Of a stretch of 64,000 nucleotides of DNA, positions 34,432 through 43,121 are shown piece after piece. Under the pieces are notes generated by a model, which saw only the letters and a program-made list of their open reading frames with translations, did no database searches and was not told the DNA's origin. The DNA comes from Lachnospiraceae bacterium. Its GTDB lineage: Bacteria; Bacillota; Clostridia; Lachnospirales; Lachnospiraceae. The DNA is taken from NCBI GenBank assembly GCA_902363135.1, contig CABIZF010000004.1, positions 62,001 to 126,000 of the forward strand, read 5' to 3'. Both the position numbers and the translations under genes were made by a program. Position 1 is the stretch's first letter. The number at the start of each line of letters is the position of its first letter.

Positions 34432-34850
34432 TCAACCTTGATTTTCTATATATCTTTTCAGCATTTCTTCCGATACATTTCCTACACTACATGCAAAATA
34501 TCCATCTGTCCAAAAGTATGTTCTTTCCAAAATTGTTTTCGTAAATATTGGGGATATCTTTTCCATATATGGTATGTTGTATAGCTCTTCATCAGGTTTA
34601 CAATCTTACTAATAGACATTGTTGGTTCTGTCTCTATCATGTAATGAATATGGTCTTTATCCGTTTCCATATATCTGATAATAACACTGTGTCTTTGACA
34701 TATCTCATATGAAAACTGCTTTATATCATCTGATATCTGTCTCGAAACCAGTAATTTCTTCCTATATTTGCAGACGAAAATAATGTGATATTGTAATAGG
34801 TATTTGTGTCTATTTTTAGATTTCCATGTTCCCATGCCATGAGTATACAA
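34432..34850 (-). pseudogene. tnpA: IS200/IS605 transposase TnpA, frameshifted before the catalytic tyrosine
   Basis: The frame from 34850 gives a normal Y1 HUH transposase start (HKYLLQYHIIFVCKYRKKLL) and the HUH pair DKDHIHYMIETEPT. At FWKEHTF it runs off into GQMDILHVV and stops at 34482. The other frame reads TFWTDGYFACSVGNVSEEML then KRYIENQG and stops at 34432, the standard ending including the catalytic Tyr (in KRYIENQ). A single missing T in the run at 34512-34515 explains this. The 122-aa product lacks the nucleophile and should be inactive. Confidence 0.9.
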
Positions 34851-34955
34851 TAATTTCTGATTTTTAGCTACCTTAACCCATTGTCTAAAGCCAATGGGAT
34901 TGCGGTAGCCTTATTTCAATCTTTGTTCTTTTTCCGATTACAGTAATTGCTGTTT

Positions 34956-36221
34956 TTACTTCAGTACCGAATCTTCACTCTCCGGCAGGATCTGTGCCAG
35001 TACGATGCCGACAAGTGCGGAAAGCGCCAGTCCGGAGATCGTTACGGTGCCGTATACCGGAATGCTGTCGCAGCCGATACCGAGTACGAGGATGACAGCT
35101 GCGATCATCAGGTTGCGGCTGTCACCGAAGTTCAGGCGCTCATTTACGATGATACGCACACCGACGGAAGAGATCATTCCGTACAGTACGATGGAAATAC
35201 CGCCGATGACCGGGCTCGGGATGCTCGTGATGACTGCTCCGATCTTTCCGAAAATACCGAGCAGGATCGCAAAGACTGCTGCAATACGGATGATGGACGG
35301 GTCATAGTTCTTTGTAACTGCAAGGACGCCGGTGTTCTCACCATAGGTCGTATTGGCCGGTCCGCCAAGAAGTCCTGCTAAAGCCGTTGCCAGTCCATCA
35401 CCGAGAAGTGTGCGGTGTACGCCCGGATCTACCATAAAGTTCTGTCCGGTCACGGCGCTATTCGTCGTGATATCGCCGACATGCTCTACCATCGTGACAA
35501 GTGCGATCGGTGCGATCGCAAGAATCGCATCTGCCCGGAATACCGGTGCGCAGAACAGCTGATCGCGGATGCTCTTATCCATGAAGGAGAAGAAGTGTGC
35601 CTCCCTAACGGTTGTAAAATCACAGAAGCCCATCGCATAGCTGACAATAAAACCAACGATAATCGCAAACAGAATCGGCATCAGATTGAAGATACCTTTT
35701 GCAAAAATTGAGATTGCAATGACCGTTGCCAGTACGCAGACTGTAACAAACAGTGCTTTGAGATTGAACTCTCCGTTTACGTAAAACGCATTGTTGATCG
35801 CTGAGGAGCTTAAGCGTAGTCCGATGACGATGATGACCGGACCGGTAACGATCGGCGGAAGCACTTTATTAACCTTCTCATATCCGACCAGCTTGATAAT
35901 CAGTGCAAATGCTACATAGACAAGACCGGCTATGATCAGAGCGCCCTTGGTCGCTGCCAGCTTTTCCAGAAAGTCCGGATCGCCTGCTCTGGAATTGCCG
36001 ATAACCGCCATAATTCCACCCATAAATGCAAAGCTTGATCCAAGGAATACCGGTACCTTTCTCTTTGTGACCAGGTGAAACAGCAGTGTACCAAGACCCG
36101 CACAGATCAGCGTGATCGATGTGTTCAGTCCGGTCAGTGCCGGTACGAGCACGGTCGCACCAAACATAGCCAGAACATGCTGAATTCCGAGAATCAGCTT
36201 TTTTCCTGTGGTTTTCTCCAT
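34956..36221 (-). CDS. uraA: Uracil/xanthine permease family transporter (NCS2)
   Basis: A 421-aa membrane transporter with about 14 helices. The ATG at 36221 follows AGAAGGAG and gives MEKTTGKKLILGIQHVLAMF, the usual UraA start. The NCS2 signature appears as LAIAPIALVTMVEHVGDITT, with the substrate Glu, and GGPANTTYGENTGVLAVTKN with the second one. These features favour uracil over xanthine as substrate. No pyr genes adjoin. It lies downstream of mrp in the same direction. Confidence 0.9.
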   Translation of the reverse strand: MEKTTGKKLILGIQHVLAMFGATVLVPALTGLNTSITLICAGLGTLLFHLVTKRKVPVFLGSSFAFMGGIMAVIGNSRAGDPDFLEKLAATKGALIIAGLVYVAFALIIKLVGYEKVNKVLPPIVTGPVIIVIGLRLSSSAINNAFYVNGEFNLKALFVTVCVLATVIAISIFAKGIFNLMPILFAIIVGFIVSYAMGFCDFTTVREAHFFSFMDKSIRDQLFCAPVFRADAILAIAPIALVTMVEHVGDITTNSAVTGQNFMVDPGVHRTLLGDGLATALAGLLGGPANTTYGENTGVLAVTKNYDPSIIRIAAVFAILLGIFGKIGAVITSIPSPVIGGISIVLYGMISSVGVRIIVNERLNFGDSRNLMIAAVILVLGIGCDSIPVYGTVTISGLALSALVGIVLAQILPESEDSVLK

Positions 36222-36318
36222 TTTCTCTCTCCTTCTGTGTGATGATACAAGGGGGCAAAACACTTTTTATCCCAACATCATGTGATTGCACGCACAAATA
36301 ATTCTGCGCGTAATTTGC

Positions 36319-37179
36319 TTACTCCTGCGTCTCGTGCTTTACATCCAGCACGCGAAGCGCACAGACTGCAGCCTCCAGATATGGATTTCTTGCATTTGCA
36401 AATGCTCCCGCATCAGAAAGCTCCGTCAGGGACGGATCAATCGGAAGCTTGCCGCCTACCGCAAGACCAAGCTCCTTCGCCGCCGCATCCACCTTACTTT
36501 TTCCGAATACCGGAATTTCTTTTCCGCAATCCGGGCATTTCAGATAACTGAAATTCTCTACGACGCCAAGTACCGGGATGTTCATCATTTTTGCCATATT
36601 GTAGGCCTTCTTGACGATCATCTGTACCAGTTCCTGCGGGGATGTGACAATCACGATACCGTCGATCGGCAGTGACTGAAATACGGTAAGCGGAACGTCA
36701 CCGGTTCCCGGCGGCATGTCCACGAGCAGGTAATCCAGCTCGCCCCAGATCACATCGGTCCAGAACTGCTTTACCATATTTGCAAGAATCGGTCCGCGCC
36801 AGATGACCGGGGACTCCGGATCCGGCATCAGCAGGTTGATGGACATGACCTTGATCTCATTGTCCGTCAGCACCGGAAGGATTCCGTTGTCATCTGCCTG
36901 CGCCGGGCCGGTCAGCCCGTACATCCGCGGAATTGACGGGCCGGTGATGTCCGCATCCATAATGCCGACACGATAGCCTGCCGCTGATAGTTCATTTGCC
37001 AGTGATGCAGTCACCATCGACTTTCCGACGCCTCCCTTTCCACTGACAATTCCGATCACATGCTTTACATCGGAATAGACATTCATCTCGGCTGCAAAGC
37101 TCTGCTTCTGCTTCGCGCTTGCACAGCCTTCGCAGCTTTCCTTTGAGCAGCTTGAGTTGCTGCACTCTCTTTCTGCCAT
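36319..37179 (-). CDS. Mrp/NBP35-type P-loop ATPase, Fe-S carrier
   Basis: A 286-aa ParA/MinD-like ATPase thought to carry and deliver Fe-S clusters. The ATG at 37179 follows GGAGGTG. The N-terminus is cysteine-rich (CSNSSCSKESCEGC), as in NBP35. The deviant Walker A is VSGKGGVGKSMVTASLA, with Walker B DYLLVDMPPGTGDVP and the CxxC pair LKCPDCGKEIPVFG for cluster binding. It has a promoter upstream. Confidence 0.93.
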   Translation of the reverse strand: MAERECSNSSCSKESCEGCASAKQKQSFAAEMNVYSDVKHVIGIVSGKGGVGKSMVTASLANELSAAGYRVGIMDADITGPSIPRMYGLTGPAQADDNGILPVLTDNEIKVMSINLLMPDPESPVIWRGPILANMVKQFWTDVIWGELDYLLVDMPPGTGDVPLTVFQSLPIDGIVIVTSPQELVQMIVKKAYNMAKMMNIPVLGVVENFSYLKCPDCGKEIPVFGKSKVDAAAKELGLAVGGKLPIDPSLTELSDAGAFANARNPYLEAAVCALRVLDVKHETQE

Positions 37180-37302
37180 TTTTGACACCTCCTGTTCAAC
37201 TGCTGCACAGTCCAGAGGGTCACATTTGTTCGTTCCCCCATCTGCGCACGCAACAACACGACGGTACTTCTGTTCTGTCCGTCGTGTCTGCATATCCTTA
37301 TT

Positions 37303-37331
37303 ATTCTAAATCAAAACCTGCCTCTATGCAA
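37303..37331 (-). promoter_or_regulatory. Promoter of the mrp gene
   Basis: Minus-strand TTGCAT (37331-37326) and TAGAAT (37308-37303) are 17 bp apart. Confidence 0.55.
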
Positions 37332-37382
37332 GCGCTTTTTCATACTTTTCCTTTTCTTATCGGACATAAAAGCAATGAGTTT

Positions 37383-39161
37383 CTACAACTCTTCCAGCAG
37401 CCGCCTTAAATACCGGCCGGTCACACGCGAAAAATTCTGAATGTCCCGGATATAGGCAAAATCCCGTCCGAAAATTTTCTTTTCCGCTGCCAGATCTTTT
37501 TCCCGGCCTGCAAAGACACCGAGCACATACACACCCTGACTGCGAAGCTTCCGGATCTCATAGGCCGTATCTTTCACCGCATATTCCCCGTAATACGGCT
37601 GCGGATTGTGGCTGTTCGGACGGTTCACAATGATATCATTCGGCCGACCGTCGCTTAAGACAATCAGAATTTTCCCCTCCTCCGGACGAGCCAGCAGTCC
37701 ATCCCCGGCAGCCCTGATCGCAAGCCCGTCCCGATTGTTTGCAGAGGTGGTATAGTCCAGAATTTTCCGATTCTCCGACCGGGGCGCATCATATTCCCGG
37801 AATCGCTGCAGCACTGTATAGTCCCAGAAGCTGCAAAAGCTCATGATCCGATGCGGCACCTGATTGCAGCTTAAGGCTTCGCTGATAATATATGCCTGCA
37901 GCGCTACCTGTCCCTGCCGGTCCCGCTGAGAACCGCTTGCATCCATCAGGATATCCACGACAAACTCCGAAGAAAAACGCTTTCGTGTCTTCTCAAAGAG
38001 CTTCCCCGGATCTTCCATCCTTCCGACGCGCCACAGACGTGCCGGAAGGATCTTTCCGGTCTGTGAAAGCGACTGTTCCGGCTCCTGTCTCCGGCGCAAA
38101 GCCTGGGAAAGCTCTGCACTTAGGTGCTCAATACTGCGGTTCAGCATGTTTTTATTGTTGCGGTAAAGGACACGGTTCTTTTCTGCGTGACGTCTCGCAT
38201 TCACATACTGCGCATTGCTGCGTACCGGATTTGCCAGAATACCATCGGTAAAATACAGACTGCAGTCTGCATGCGCCCCTCTGCACAGCCGCAGGTTCAC
38301 CCGCTTCTGCTCCTGCTCTGATAAGTAAGATTTTCCGTAGTTCAGCTCTATGTAGGAGTACATCTTTGCGGCGGCCTTTTCATCGATTATGATGACCTTC
38401 CGTCCATTTCCACGCTGTGCCTGTTCCTCTTCCTCCTGCTCATCCTCGAGATGAACGACGCGGCTGTTCAGGCGTTTCATATATTCCTCCAGGAAATCCT
38501 CCAGGCTTTCCTCCTCCAGGTATTCCCGCCAATCCGACTCCAGCAGTTCCTCCGGTGTGGTATCCAGTACAAATGCCAGATCCCCGTGCTTCTGTAAAAA
38601 ACTCCGGTCAATCAGTGTATTATATAGCTCATCTGTGACGCGAATCAGATCCATTGTATCTGTCGCATGCTCCAGCGCCCGGATTTTTGCCACTGCGTTT
38701 GCAAGCTGCTTTTCACAATACCAGTTATCATCCAGACAGCCTCGCAGCAGCGCAATCTTCAACCGCCCCAAAAGACTCGAACTAATTTTTTCAAAGGAAT
38801 ATTCCAGCAGATCCTCAAAGGCTCTGCGCCGCAGCTCTGATATCCCGGGCCGCTCCTTTACTGCCAGCGGATAGGAGGCCGCATCCACGCACAGCTGCGC
38901 CAGCTCTACCAGGCGCTGTTCATCCGCACCATAGTACGCTTTTTTGATCAGGTACATACTGAGCATGCTCACATCATAATAGCGTGCAAACGCGCCCTGC
39001 TTCGCAGCATCGTAGAGGCAGACATATCTGGATTTCGTATAAAATGCGGACTCTACCTTTGTATCCAACGCATAATCCCCGCTCACCGTCCACATCAGGT
39101 TTCGGATGCGGTTCTCCGCTTCCAGCTGCAGATCATTCTCATCGTATCCGTAAAGCTGCAT
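37383..39161 (-). CDS. VWA domain protein of CobT/NorD type, partner of a MoxR ATPase
   Basis: A 592-aa protein. The N-terminal ~390 residues are helical and charged with an acidic stretch HLEDEQEEEEQAQ near residue 243. The C-terminal VWA domain has an intact MIDAS motif (VDILMDASGSQRDRQ), NRDGLAIRAAGDGL as the second metal site and IVLSDGRPNDI. The layout resembles CobT and NorD, which work with MoxR-type ATPases (CobS, NorQ). The matching ATPase gene lies 282 bp upstream in the same direction, with a repeat cluster in the gap. The target is unknown; no cobalt or nitric-oxide genes adjoin. Confidence 0.8.
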   Translation of the reverse strand: MQLYGYDENDLQLEAENRIRNLMWTVSGDYALDTKVESAFYTKSRYVCLYDAAKQGAFARYYDVSMLSMYLIKKAYYGADEQRLVELAQLCVDAASYPLAVKERPGISELRRRAFEDLLEYSFEKISSSLLGRLKIALLRGCLDDNWYCEKQLANAVAKIRALEHATDTMDLIRVTDELYNTLIDRSFLQKHGDLAFVLDTTPEELLESDWREYLEEESLEDFLEEYMKRLNSRVVHLEDEQEEEEQAQRGNGRKVIIIDEKAAAKMYSYIELNYGKSYLSEQEQKRVNLRLCRGAHADCSLYFTDGILANPVRSNAQYVNARRHAEKNRVLYRNNKNMLNRSIEHLSAELSQALRRRQEPEQSLSQTGKILPARLWRVGRMEDPGKLFEKTRKRFSSEFVVDILMDASGSQRDRQGQVALQAYIISEALSCNQVPHRIMSFCSFWDYTVLQRFREYDAPRSENRKILDYTTSANNRDGLAIRAAGDGLLARPEEGKILIVLSDGRPNDIIVNRPNSHNPQPYYGEYAVKDTAYEIRKLRSQGVYVLGVFAGREKDLAAEKKIFGRDFAYIRDIQNFSRVTGRYLRRLLEEL

Positions 39162-39174
39162 GGTTTCTCCTTTC

Positions 39175-39275
39175 CTTAGTCGGACATTCGCAATCCATCC
39201 CTGCAGGTGTGCTGACAGGGCCTAGCTTCGCGATCTACGGTAAAGCGAACATTCGCAATCCGCTTCGCTACTTGT
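39175..39275 (+). repeat. Interspersed repeat module A, two partial copies in tandem
   Basis: CGGACATTCGCAATCCATCC through GACAGGGCCTAGCTTCGC (39181-39230) is followed by a second start, GTAAAGCGAACATTCGCAAT (from 39240), and CCGCTTCGCTACTTG. This is a rearranged copy within the VWA-MoxR gap. Confidence 0.8.
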
Positions 39276-39323
39276 AAGATCACAAGGAATCTTCCCGCAA
39301 GCGGGCCCCTCCTTATGATATGT

Positions 39324-39448
39324 CATAACCGAATGCTGCTTCGCAGCTTATCAGGAGTGGCTTGCACCACTCCTGATACAAGCAAGTCCCAACCCGCTGC
39401 TTATTGCTTTACGCAATTGAAGCAGGGGACTTGCTTGATTCGGTTAAA
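39324..39448 (+). repeat. Interspersed repeat module B with inverted ends and an extra hairpin
   Basis: Starts with CATAACCGAA and ends with TTCGGTTA, an inverted terminal pair. Inside are TATCAGGAGTGG/CCACTCCTGATA (a hairpin with a 6-nt loop) and the common TTATTGCTTTACGCAATTGA segment. The copy at 58.2 kb has the same ends but lacks the extra hairpin. The end falls at the stop of the MoxR gene. Confidence 0.75.
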
Positions 39449-40364
39449 GAAAAATCTCTGCGGGAGTCCAGCTCTCCGGGATGCGGGTCATCACGATATC
39501 CTCCACGATCTCCCGTTCAAACAAATCAAAGCTCTTATTTACGATGCCCATCCGGATCGCCGCCCGCGGAGAAAGCCCACCCCGGATCGTCTTTAACGCC
39601 CCGATCAGGCCTCGCAGATCCAGCGGCTTGGTCGAAATCTCGTTATTTCCGGCCTTTAGCTGCAGATCCAGAAACAGACCGCAGATCTGCTTCAGTCCTT
39701 CCTCTGTAAAATCCTGAAAGGATGCCGTCAGAATCCTGCACAGCCGCTCTTCTGTCACACCCGGCATATCAATAACAAGAAACCTGGATACGAGCGCCTC
39801 ATTTAATTCCCGCGTCCCGGCATAGCCATAGTTCATTGTCCCGATAAATCGCGTCGCCTCATGCAGATGAATCCGTTCATAGCCCGGCACATCGATGATC
39901 CGGCGATAATCAAGCGTCGCATGCAGCACAGATACCGCATCGTTCTTTGCCATATTGATCTCATCAAGAATGCCAAAGCCGCCATTTTCCGCACACAGAT
40001 AGACCGGCCCTTTCCGAAGCTCGACCTGATTGTTTCGAAACGTATCGGAGCCGATCAGCGTGCTGCTGTCCATATTTACATGGAAGGAAATGTTGTAAGA
40101 CGGACGATGGAACAGGTACGCCAGATTCTCTGCCAGAATATTTTTTCCGGCTGCCTTCGCTCCGGTCAGCAGAATATGCTCCCCCTGCAGTAAGGCACAG
40201 GCCGCCATCTCAAATGTTTCCTTTCCATAATAAGGGATCGGCGGCGGCGTAATCCTGCCTTCCAGAGACTCCGACACCGGATATTGCTCCCGGAATGCCG
40301 CAATGTCTCGCAGCAGTGCCGCGCTTACTCCCTGTTCCTCTAAAGAGTGGATGATTGGATCCAT
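39444..40364 (-). CDS. MoxR/NorQ-like AAA+ ATPase with variant Walker A
   Basis: A 306-aa AAA+ protein. The ATG at 40364 follows AAGGAGG. The P-loop is LLTGAKAAGKNILAE: GKN instead of GK(T/S), which removes the magnesium-ligating hydroxyl. Walker B is GFGILDEINMAKNDA, sensor 1 FIGTMNYGYAG, and the arginine region VSRFLVIDMPG. It resembles CbbQ/NorQ/MoxR and probably pairs with the VWA protein encoded downstream. Whether ATP turnover survives the GKN change is unclear. Confidence 0.82.
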   Translation of the reverse strand: MDPIIHSLEEQGVSAALLRDIAAFREQYPVSESLEGRITPPPIPYYGKETFEMAACALLQGEHILLTGAKAAGKNILAENLAYLFHRPSYNISFHVNMDSSTLIGSDTFRNNQVELRKGPVYLCAENGGFGILDEINMAKNDAVSVLHATLDYRRIIDVPGYERIHLHEATRFIGTMNYGYAGTRELNEALVSRFLVIDMPGVTEERLCRILTASFQDFTEEGLKQICGLFLDLQLKAGNNEISTKPLDLRGLIGALKTIRGGLSPRAAIRMGIVNKSFDLFEREIVEDIVMTRIPESWTPAEIFL

Positions 40365-40459
40365 TTTTTCCTCCTTGTTTTTCCGGAATCCTGATACACC
40401 GGATTCTATTTTTATGATGATACCTACGAATTGCTCCGCTGCGAAGCAGCTCCCGCAAT

Positions 40460-40592
40460 TCTGCAAACATTCGAAATCCGCTGATTTACTACGTAAATCG
40501 CTACTTTCTCATGTTTGGCGGGTTCCAAGTTCAAAAGCCTTATCATGCAAGCATGAACGGTCTTTTGACCTTTGGCCCCTGGTATCATCATT
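40460..40592. repeat. Degenerate module A plus inverted module D
   Basis: ACATTCGAAATCCGCTGATT (an A-like start) leads into GATTTACTACGTAAATC, then TTATCATGCAAGCATGAACG and TCTTTTGACC...CCTGGTATCATCA, the inverse of the module D core at 11.30-11.33 kb. It occupies the gap between the moxR start and the small gene downstream of coaBC. Confidence 0.7.
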
Positions 40593-40820
40593 TTATATTT
40601 CCGTGAAGGAAAAGCGCTGCAAAATTCCAGATGCATTAATATCGTACACGATCGTCCCGTCCGGCAGCACACTCTTTTCCCACGTTGCATTTTTATCCTG
40701 AAATTTCTGCCTGATGTAAGCATCCGTATCCGCCACCTCTACCTCGTCGATAAATACATCCCGCATCTGGTTGTTCGGACATTTATTAAAAATTTCCCAG
40801 ATTGTCTCATAGCTTTTCAT
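40593..40820 (-). CDS. Conserved-looking small protein, 75 aa
   Basis: A short acidic protein (MKSYETIWEIFNKCPNNQMR, then DVFIDEVEVADTDAYIRQKF). AGGAGAT provides a good ribosome site 10 nt upstream. It starts 22 nt after the coaBC stop on the same strand, so it is probably co-transcribed. It has no signal peptide, membrane helix or recognised motif. The balanced composition and ribosome site support a real gene; function is unknown. Confidence 0.65.
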   Translation of the reverse strand: MKSYETIWEIFNKCPNNQMRDVFIDEVEVADTDAYIRQKFQDKNATWEKSVLPDGTIVYDINASGILQRFSFTEI

Positions 40821-40842
40821 GTTATCTGATCTCCTGTTATTG

Positions 40843-42054
40843 TTATTCCATGTTTTCCCTGAGCCTTAACAGCGCATCCACTATCCGCGATGCCACTTCC
40901 TCCTTGCTCATCTTCGCAAGCTCCTCCACTCCGTCTTCCGTGATCAGTGTCACAACATTCGTATCCGTGCCAAAGCCCGCACCTGCGACCTTGACATTAT
41001 TTGCTGCGATCATATCAACATGCTTCCCGGTGAGCTTTTCCTTCGCATGCTCCACCATATGCTCCGTTTCCATCGCGAAGCCGCAGAGCACCTGTCCTTC
41101 TCTTCGGTGCTCACCGAGCCATGCAAGGATATCCGTCGTCCGTTCCAGTGCGATACTCATGTCGCCCGGGCTTTTTTTGATTTTATTTTCGGCTACCGCC
41201 ACCGGACGATAATCTGCCACCGCCGCTGCCTTGATAATCATATCCTGCTCCTTCGCTCTGGACGACACTGCTTCAAACATATCCTGTGCTGAAGTCACCG
41301 GCACGAGCGTCACACCGTATGGCGCTTCCAGATTCGTCTTTCCGGAGACAAGCGTCACCTCGGCCCCGCGCCGACGGCACACCCTTGCGAGCGCATAGCC
41401 CATCTTTCCCGTCGAATGATTGGAAATAAATCGCACCGGATCAATTGCCTCCATCGTCGGTCCTGCCGTGATGAGCACGTGTAGACCTTTCATATCCTTT
41501 TCCATCGCAATCTCATCTAAAATACACTCCAGCAAAAGCGTCTCCGGCGGAAGCTTTCCTGCTCCGGTATCCCCGCATGCCAGATGTCCGACTGCAGGCT
41601 CGATAAGCCGAAATCCATATTTCCGGAGAATATCCATATTGTCCTGTGTGACCGGGTTCTCATACATCCGCGTATTCATCGCCGGTGCAATCAGCTTCGG
41701 ACACCGGCACGCCAGCAGCGTCGTCGTGAGCATATCATCCGCCAGTCCATGTGCAAGCTTTGCCATGATATTGGCTGTCGCCGGCGCGACGATCGCCAGA
41801 TCTGCCCGTTTTGCTAAAGCTACGTGCTCTACCTGAAACTGAAAATTCCGATCAAACGTATCCACAAGACATTTATTTCCTGTCAGTGATTCAAATGTGA
41901 TTGGATTCATAAACTGTGTCGCATTCTTTGTCATAATGACCTGCACATCCGCATGCTGCTTTTTGAGCATGCTTGCCAGATTTGCCGCCTTATAAGCTGC
42001 AATGCTTCCTGTCACCCCGAGGATAACCGTCTTTCCCTTTAACATAGCATTCAC
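40843..42054 (-). CDS. coaBC: Bifunctional phosphopantothenoylcysteine decarboxylase/synthase
   Basis: A 403-aa fusion that makes 4'-phosphopantetheine from 4'-phosphopantothenate and cysteine, two steps of CoA synthesis. The N-terminal CoaC flavoprotein shows VTGSIAAYKAANLASML, the His motif VEHVALAKRADL and PAMNTRMYENP. The C-terminal CoaB domain shows LITAGPTMEAIDPVRFISNH, STGKMGYALA and MIIKAAAVADYRP. GAGGAAGTGA precedes the first ATG; a second ATG lies three codons in. It is divergent from the panT-like gene and coaX, forming a CoA-supply cluster. Confidence 0.96.
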   Translation of the reverse strand: MNAMLKGKTVILGVTGSIAAYKAANLASMLKKQHADVQVIMTKNATQFMNPITFESLTGNKCLVDTFDRNFQFQVEHVALAKRADLAIVAPATANIMAKLAHGLADDMLTTTLLACRCPKLIAPAMNTRMYENPVTQDNMDILRKYGFRLIEPAVGHLACGDTGAGKLPPETLLLECILDEIAMEKDMKGLHVLITAGPTMEAIDPVRFISNHSTGKMGYALARVCRRRGAEVTLVSGKTNLEAPYGVTLVPVTSAQDMFEAVSSRAKEQDMIIKAAAVADYRPVAVAENKIKKSPGDMSIALERTTDILAWLGEHRREGQVLCGFAMETEHMVEHAKEKLTGKHVDMIAANNVKVAGAGFGTDTNVVTLITEDGVEELAKMSKEEVASRIVDALLRLRENME

Positions 42055-42106
42055 TTCCTCTTTCTATCATCCGTTGGTCAAAAGACCTGAAACCGCTATC
42101 CGCACC

Positions 42107-42134
42107 ATCTTACCATATTTCCGGTAAAAATCAA
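42107..42134 (-). promoter_or_regulatory. Promoter of coaBC
   Basis: Minus-strand TTGATT (42134-42129) and TAAGAT (42112-42107) are 16 bp apart. A small inverted pair (AGCTTCAA/TTGAAGCT, 42147-42170) sits upstream. Confidence 0.5.
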
Positions 42135-42208
42135 AGCCCTGTGCAGCTTCAAACATGCATTGAAGCTTTTGCACCTTGTTTAATTTTTCATACAGTCTTT
42201 CTTTTTGC

Positions 42209-42237
42209 TTGTACTTTTAAAAAGAAAATGATATACT
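42209..42237 (+). promoter_or_regulatory. Promoter of the ECF S-component gene
   Basis: TTGTAC (42209-42214) and TATACT (42232-42237) are 17 bp apart. The start lies nearly 200 nt before the ATG, leaving a long leader. Confidence 0.6.
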
Positions 42238-42244
42238 CCGGCTG

Positions 42245-42440
42245 TAATTGTATTGTATCCCATAAAAATGTGATGCAGCTTTTATCCATACGTGCCACAA
42301 AGGATCGTACCTCACAGGACAATACCGGTCACGTCTGGATGTAATGGCAATGCCGCCCTTCGGCGCAGGCATCTGCCCGCAGGTGCTTTGTCTTGCAGCA
42401 CACATTGATCGGGAATAATAACAAGGAGGAAAACACAATT
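42245..42440 (+). other. Long untranslated leader of the ECF S-component gene
   Basis: About 195 nt without an ORF. It contains GC-rich self-complementary stretches (GGCAATGCC; CCGCCCTTCGGCG; GGCATCTGCCCGCAGGTGCTT). I do not recognise a known riboswitch class. The length and pairing potential suggest a regulatory RNA element. Confidence 0.35.
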
Positions 42441-43073
42441 ATGAAAACCAAATTTAGCACATCTCAACTCGTCATTCTTGGCCTTATGACGGCTATTCTG
42501 CTGCTCATGGCTTACACCCCGCTCGGATATCTGAATATCGGACCGCTCGCCGTGACCTTCAATGTCATTCCGGTAGCAGTCGCAGCGATCACCCTCGGGC
42601 CGGCAGGCGGAGCGATCGTCGGATCCGTTTTCGGACTGACCAGCTTTCTGCAGTGCATCGGCGTCGGCGGTACCAGCGCAATGGGTGCTGTACTGTTCGG
42701 AATCAACCCAGTATTTGCATTTATCCAGCGTTTCATTCCGCGTATGCTGGACGGACTGTTGCTCGGTTACATTTTCCGTGGCGTGCGTAAGTCACTCAAC
42801 ACATCCGTAGCCTGCTTCGTCACCGGATTTTTCTCAGCCTTCCTGAATACGTTATTCTTCATGACACTGCTCGTCGTGCTCTTCGGCAATACGGAATACA
42901 TGCAGAACCTGATGGGCGGAAAGAATGTCATCGCCTTCTGCTGCGGCTTTGTCGGTGTCAATGCCGTATGCGAGATGATTTCTTCAACGGTCATTACCGG
43001 CGCGGTCGGACTTGCACTGTATAAGGCACACTTTGTACCGGTTACCGCGACACGCACAAAGACGATTGCTTAA
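42441..43073 (+). CDS. ECF transporter S component, probably pantothenate (PanT-like)
   Basis: A 210-aa membrane protein with about six helices. The ATG at 42441 follows AAGGAGG. It starts MKTKFSTSQLVILGLMTAIL, then LNIGPLAVTFNVIPVAVAAI and GPAGGAIVGSVFGLTSFLQC, the pattern of S components that bind a vitamin and use a shared EcfAA'T module encoded elsewhere. The neighbours coaX (48 nt downstream, same strand) and coaBC (divergent) make pantothenate the best guess for substrate. That is an inference from context. Confidence 0.85.
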   Translation: MKTKFSTSQLVILGLMTAILLLMAYTPLGYLNIGPLAVTFNVIPVAVAAITLGPAGGAIVGSVFGLTSFLQCIGVGGTSAMGAVLFGINPVFAFIQRFIPRMLDGLLLGYIFRGVRKSLNTSVACFVTGFFSAFLNTLFFMTLLVVLFGNTEYMQNLMGGKNVIAFCCGFVGVNAVCEMISSTVITGAVGLALYKAHFVPVTATRTKTIA

Positions 43074-43076
43074 TAC

Positions 43077-43105
43077 CTTTTGACCTTGGTATCATCATCA
43101 TTTTA
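43077..43105 (-). repeat. Short module D fragment
   Basis: TTTTGACCTTGGTATCATCA and TCATTTTATT repeat the end of module D (as at 40.56-40.59 kb). It lies between the ECF gene and coaX, upstream of the coaX ribosome site. Confidence 0.55.
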
Positions 43106-43121
43106 TTAAGGAGGTTTCCAC

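Larger units (their letters stand above)
33200..34905 (-). mobile_element. IS200/IS605-family element (IS605-like, tnpA-tnpB)
   Basis: Both ends carry the same 21-nt sequence with imperfect palindrome CCATTG-TCTAAAG-CAATGG, at 33208-33228 and 34878-34898, in the same orientation; such subterminal hairpins are what the Y1 transposase recognises. Between them are a tnpB (intact) and a tnpA (frameshifted) on the minus strand. The element is AT-rich against its surroundings and sits between spoIIR and the uracil permease gene. Exact cleavage ends cannot be fixed from the sequence. Confidence 0.85.
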
